Source: Anaerobaca sp035448545 (GTDB lineage: Bacteria; Planctomycetota; Phycisphaerae; Sedimentisphaerales; Anaerobacaceae). From it: a DNA stretch of 64,000 nt. Positions 61,056-64,000 of the stretch are shown here, in pieces (the stretch's first letter is position 1; each line of letters starts with the position of its first letter). A program made the translations under genes and the position numbers. The notes below the pieces were generated by a model, which saw nothing but the letters and a program-made list of their open reading frames with translations, ran no database searches and was not told where the DNA came from. The DNA lies in assembly GCA_035448545.1 (NCBI GenBank), contig DAOTJE010000009.1, positions 62,001 through 126,000 of the forward strand, given 5' to 3'.

Positions 61056-62087
61056 GTGAATTCGCTCCTGTCGCCCAGAATGCTACTGACCCGGACCATA
61101 GCAGCAGTCGTGTTGCTCGTGGCGGTCATGGTCTTGTGTTCCCTGGTGGGCACGCAGACCGTCAGTCTCCGGGCGGCGCTGGCGGGTCCGGGCTCGCCAA
61201 CGGCGCCTAATCCCGACTATGAGATCCTGCTGCACGTACGCATTCCCCGCATCCTCCTGGCCGCGATCGTCGGGGCTGCCCTCGCCGGCGCCGGTGCGGT
61301 GTTCCAGGCTGTCCTGCGAAATCCGCTGGCCGATCCGTATATCCTGGGCGTCTCGAGCGGAGCGGGACTGGGCGCCATGCTGGCGGTCGTCAGCGGCGTC
61401 AACTGGACCCTGTGGGGACGGTCCCCCATTGCAGTCTTTGCCTTCCTCGGGGCGCTGGGTACTGTCTGGCTGGTCTGGACGATCGGGCGCATCACAGGCA
61501 AGTTTCACGTCACCGGCCTGCTCCTGGCCGGGGTTGTGGTCAACGCCTGCTTCTCGGCCATCATCATGTTCCTCACGTCGGTCGCCCGGAGCCAGGATGT
61601 CTACGCCACCGTCTTCTGGCTGATGGGCAACATGGCGGAGGAAGATCCGTTTGTGCTCTGGGCCAGCGGCGGGTGTGTGGCCGCCGGGCTGGTCGGGCTC
61701 TTCTTTATCAGTGCACCGCTGAATGTCATCAGTTTTGGACAGACCGATGCGCAGAGTATGGGCATTCACGTCGAGCGGGTCCAGTTCATCACCCTGGCGA
61801 TCTCGTCGTTCATCACTGCGGTGGCAGTCAGTCTCAGCGGGCTGATCGGCTTTGCCGGATTGATCGTACCCCACGCGGTTCGACTCGTCTTCGGCCCGGA
61901 TCATCGCCAGTTGCTGCCGCTGAGCAGCGTCATGGGGGCGGTGTTTCTGGTCGTGGCCGACACCATCGCCCGCCGGGTGGTCGCGCCAGCCCAATTGCCG
62001 GTCGGCGTCATCACGGCGATGATCGGGGGCCCGTTCTTTCTGATCCTGCTGATGCGTTACAACCGGAGGGTGTACTGGCTGTCATGA
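61056..62087 (+). CDS. btuC: FecCD-family permease BtuC
   Basis: The 343-residue inner-membrane permease has about ten membrane segments and forms the channel of the BtuCD importer. Family marks are RIPRILLAAIVGAALAGAGA, QAVLRNPLADPYILGVSSGA, FWLMGNMAEED, GFAGLIVPHAVRLVFG with the coupling-helix region, and PAQLPVGVITAMIGGPFFLI. GTG 61056 is chosen because GGGAGG lies 8 bases upstream. It starts 4 bases after btuF and overlaps btuD by 4 bases. Confidence 0.93.
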   Translation: MNSLLSPRMLLTRTIAAVVLLVAVMVLCSLVGTQTVSLRAALAGPGSPTAPNPDYEILLHVRIPRILLAAIVGAALAGAGAVFQAVLRNPLADPYILGVSSGAGLGAMLAVVSGVNWTLWGRSPIAVFAFLGALGTVWLVWTIGRITGKFHVTGLLLAGVVVNACFSAIIMFLTSVARSQDVYATVFWLMGNMAEEDPFVLWASGGCVAAGLVGLFFISAPLNVISFGQTDAQSMGIHVERVQFITLAISSFITAVAVSLSGLIGFAGLIVPHAVRLVFGPDHRQLLPLSSVMGAVFLVVADTIARRVVAPAQLPVGVITAMIGGPFFLILLMRYNRRVYWLS

Positions 62088-62953
62088 CGACGTGTATTCG
62101 ATTGAATCAGGTGACGTTCGCGTATCGGCCGGAGCTGCCGGTGTTGAAGGACATCAGCCTGGCGGTCGAGACAGGCGTGTTTCTGGCGGTGATCGGGCCG
62201 AACGGAGCCGGAAAGAGCACTCTGATCCGCCTGCTGGCGGGCCTGCTGCGGCCACAGTCCGGCACCATCTCCATCGACGGCAAAGACATCCGCTCGTACA
62301 GCCGGCGCGAACTGGCGACGAAAGTGGCACTGGTCCAGCAGGAGTTTGTCCCTGCTTTTGGATTCTCGGTCAGCGAAACCGTCCTGATGGCCAGGACGCC
62401 CCACTTCAGTCAACTGGGTTTCGAAGGCCGGGAGGACCGCCGCATCGTGGCGGATGCACTGGCGATGACCGACACAGCGGCACTCGCAGCGCGTCCGCTG
62501 GCCGATCTGAGCGGAGGCGAGCGACAGCGCGTCTTCATCGCCCGCGCCCTGGCGCAGGACACGCCGATTCTTCTCCTTGACGAACCCACCAGCTTCCTGG
62601 ACCTTAAGCACCAGGTGGCAATCTACGATCTGCTCAAATCAATCCAGCGGGAGAAGGCCCGGACCATCATCGCCATTACGCATGATATCAACCTGGCGGC
62701 TCAGTACTGCGACCAGGCCCTTCTGCTGCAACCGTGTTCGGCCGCGCCAGAAGAGAGTCGAACCCGCCGGTCCCTCAAGCCGGCGGACCACTACCGCGTC
62801 GGCCGGACCAGCGAGGTTTTGAAACGCGAAACACTCGAAGAGGCCTTCGGGATTCGCATGTTCTCGGTGCCTGTCGGCATCGAGAACGTCTTCCTCCCTC
62901 TGGGGAAAATGGCCAAGGACACCGGTCGAGCCCCTCTCTCCAATACAATGTAA
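62084..62953 (+). CDS. btuD: ABC transporter ATPase BtuD
   Basis: The 289-residue ATPase drives import through BtuC. Walker A is GPNGAGKST, the signature LSGGERQRV, Walker B ILLLDEPTSFLDL, and the switch His lies in AITHDINLAAQY. The C-terminal 60 residues are extended compared with E. coli BtuD and unrecognised. ATG 62084 overlaps the btuC stop (ATGA). It is the last gene of the probable gpmI-mutL-btuFCD transcript. Confidence 0.92.
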   Translation: MTTCIRLNQVTFAYRPELPVLKDISLAVETGVFLAVIGPNGAGKSTLIRLLAGLLRPQSGTISIDGKDIRSYSRRELATKVALVQQEFVPAFGFSVSETVLMARTPHFSQLGFEGREDRRIVADALAMTDTAALAARPLADLSGGERQRVFIARALAQDTPILLLDEPTSFLDLKHQVAIYDLLKSIQREKARTIIAITHDINLAAQYCDQALLLQPCSAAPEESRTRRSLKPADHYRVGRTSEVLKRETLEEAFGIRMFSVPVGIENVFLPLGKMAKDTGRAPLSNTM

Positions 62954-63042
62954 ACTATTTGTAAATAAGTACTTACGCGTATTCCAACCGAAAAAGGTGC
63001 TGGGGTAAGAGCGAGGGTGTTCGCCCAGCGGAAAATGAGGCT

Positions 63043-63070
63043 TTGCGTATCGGCTGCTATATGATACAAT
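63043..63070 (+). promoter_or_regulatory. Candidate promoter for the dksA-like gene
   Basis: TTGCGT (63043-63048), a 16-base spacer and TACAAT (63065-63070) lie about 50 bases before the GTG start. Confidence 0.4.
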
Positions 63071-63123
63071 TGATTTTTCTATAGGTATCGTGCTTTTACC
63101 CCTGATGAAAGGTAGACGCAGAA

Positions 63124-63579
63124 GTGGCCCAAGAACACAACAAGACGCCGAAGAAGAAAGTCGTGCGCAGCCGTAAAAAGGCAGGGCCTCTCAGCGCCGC
63201 CGATCTCGAGTACTTCAAGGAATTGCTCCTCCGCAAGAGGAGAGAAATCTTTCAGAACGTTTTCGAGATCGAGGGAGAGACCCTGAAGAAATCGCGGCTC
63301 GACGCCAGCGGGGACCTGTCCAGCATGCCCATCCACATGGCCGACCTGGGCACCGACAACTACGAGCAGGAGTTCGCGCTGGGCCTGATGGACAGCGAAC
63401 GAAGAATCCTGCGCGAGATCGATGACGCTTTGGAACGGATTTCTCAGGGAACTTATGGCCTCTGTGAGGGAACAGGCGAGCCCATTCCCCGGGCGCGTCT
63501 GGAGGCCCAACCCTGGGCTCGGTACTGCGTCGAGTATGCCAAGCTGGTCGAAGAGGGTCGCGTCGAAGGAGAGCTGTAA
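63124..63579 (+). CDS. DksA/TraR family protein with degenerate zinc finger
   Basis: The 151-residue protein resembles DksA, which enters the RNA polymerase secondary channel and modulates stringent-response promoters. A basic N-terminal tail, a coiled-coil (about 25-108, ELLLRKRREIFQNVF, DSERRILREIDDALERI) and the globular C-terminus are present. The zinc finger is incomplete: C114-E-G-T117 replaces C-x-x-C and C135-V-E-Y138 replaces the second pair, leaving two Cys. It may therefore fold without zinc. The start is GTG 63124. yacG follows, another zinc-ribbon type gene. Confidence 0.85.
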   Translation: MAQEHNKTPKKKVVRSRKKAGPLSAADLEYFKELLLRKRREIFQNVFEIEGETLKKSRLDASGDLSSMPIHMADLGTDNYEQEFALGLMDSERRILREIDDALERISQGTYGLCEGTGEPIPRARLEAQPWARYCVEYAKLVEEGRVEGEL

Positions 63580-63700
63580 GTCCGCCGGGTCGGTCCTCGA
63601 TCCCTCCGTGAAGCACGGCGGAGTCATCCGGAAATCCCAGACGCGTCACCGGCAAAGTCTCTGGCTTTGCCGGACCCCGGTTACGTAAGCGCGCTTCGAA

Positions 63701-63958
63701 GTGCTTGCCATGAGACAGCAGGAACAAATCGATGCGGGACATCGCTCTGCGGAAGTTCGAATCACGTGCCCGACGTGTAAACGGCTGCTGTGTGTCCCGA
63801 CGGGGGACCCCGCCGGCCGCCCCAAGTTCTTTCCCTTCTGCTCGGAGCGATGCAAGCTGGTCGACCTGAACGCCTGGCTGGACGCCGATTACCGCATCCC
63901 CGCCCGGCCCGACGAGGAATCGGAAGATGCGCTGACCGGCGACGAGACGTCCCCCTGA
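63701..63958 (+). CDS. yacG: DNA gyrase inhibitor YacG-like zinc protein
   Basis: The 85-residue protein fits YacG, a small zinc protein that binds gyrase in E. coli. All four ligands are present: C23-P-T-C26 and FFPFC47-SER-C51-KLVDLNAWL. DYRIP follows as in the family. An acidic tail ends the chain. The frame opens at GTG 63701; ATG 63710 is an alternative start. Confidence 0.88.
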   Translation: MLAMRQQEQIDAGHRSAEVRITCPTCKRLLCVPTGDPAGRPKFFPFCSERCKLVDLNAWLDADYRIPARPDEESEDALTGDETSP

Positions 63959-64000
63959 CAAGGCGTGTCCCCCGCCAGAATCGTGTGGACGCTGTCAGAA

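Noticed and set aside
1..64000. tRNA, rRNA, CRISPR arrays, insertion sequences and replication origin
   Set aside because: I looked in the spacers for cloverleaf T-loops, regular direct repeats, transposase frames and DnaA-box clusters and saw none.

Overview
The window reads as a 64 kb piece of chromosome from a GC-rich Planctomycetota bacterium, most likely of the Phycisphaerae / Sedimentisphaerales kind. This is inferred from content, since no rRNA is present. The hints are secreted multi-domain proteins with F5/8-type-C and concanavalin-like modules, dockerin-like calcium loops at protein C-termini, a prepilin-like protein with an H-x9-DG motif, a formylglycine sulfatase, DUF1080 proteins, TAT-exported Gfo/Idh/MocA oxidoreductases and a zinc-poor DksA variant. 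No tRNA, rRNA, CRISPR array, transposase or prophage was found.

Layout. 0.4-4.5 kb: chemotaxis and envelope genes (cheW, DcaP-like porin, Cache-domain chemoreceptor). 4.5-7.9 kb: a cobalamin-controlled locus with a sigma70-like promoter, a cobalamin riboswitch, an intrinsic terminator, a possible 9-codon ORF, a secreted Trp-rich dockerin protein and a pseudopilin. 7.9-12.8 kb: comF, a clan-D-like glycosidase, an XRE-S24 (LexA-like) regulator and a DUF362 ferredoxin. 12.8-19.8 kb: two large secreted proteins on the minus strand, palindrome-rich spacers and a family 2 glycosyltransferase. 19.8-25.0 kb: a minus-strand run with an FAD/Fe-S oxidase, an MlaF/MlaE transporter core and a C_GCAxxG protein. 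25.2-30.2 kb: tsaD, larB, nnrD and a sodium:solute symporter. 30.7-34.3 kb: a giant secreted protein with a duplicated terminal domain. 34.5-45.3 kb: a GHMP sugar kinase, pyrK-pyrD, a sulfatase, an M14 peptidase, a GNAT remnant, and a UroD-like / Gfo-Idh-MocA / DUF1080-TIM-barrel cluster. 45.3-56.5 kb: small conserved genes, a DUF1080 lipoprotein, a transglutaminase-TPR protein, coaE, rho, valS, a BFN-family nuclease, lspA and a TPR lipoprotein. 56.6-63 kb: one probable transcript gpmI-mutL-btuF-btuC-btuD. 63-64 kb: dksA-like and yacG.

How the genes fit together. The genome appears to scavenge polysaccharides and vitamin B12. Sulfatase, glycosidase, DUF1080 and Gfo/Idh/MocA proteins, a sugar kinase and a symporter suggest breakdown and uptake of sulfated or modified glycans. 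B12 acquisition appears twice: a classical BtuFCD importer with no riboswitch, translationally coupled to mutL, and a riboswitch-controlled surface protein that is my best candidate for an undescribed corrinoid-capture system. Several promoters match the sigma70 consensus well (TTGACA-N17-TATAAT type). Two of them, before comF and tsaD, lie so close to the start codon that the mRNAs may be leaderless.
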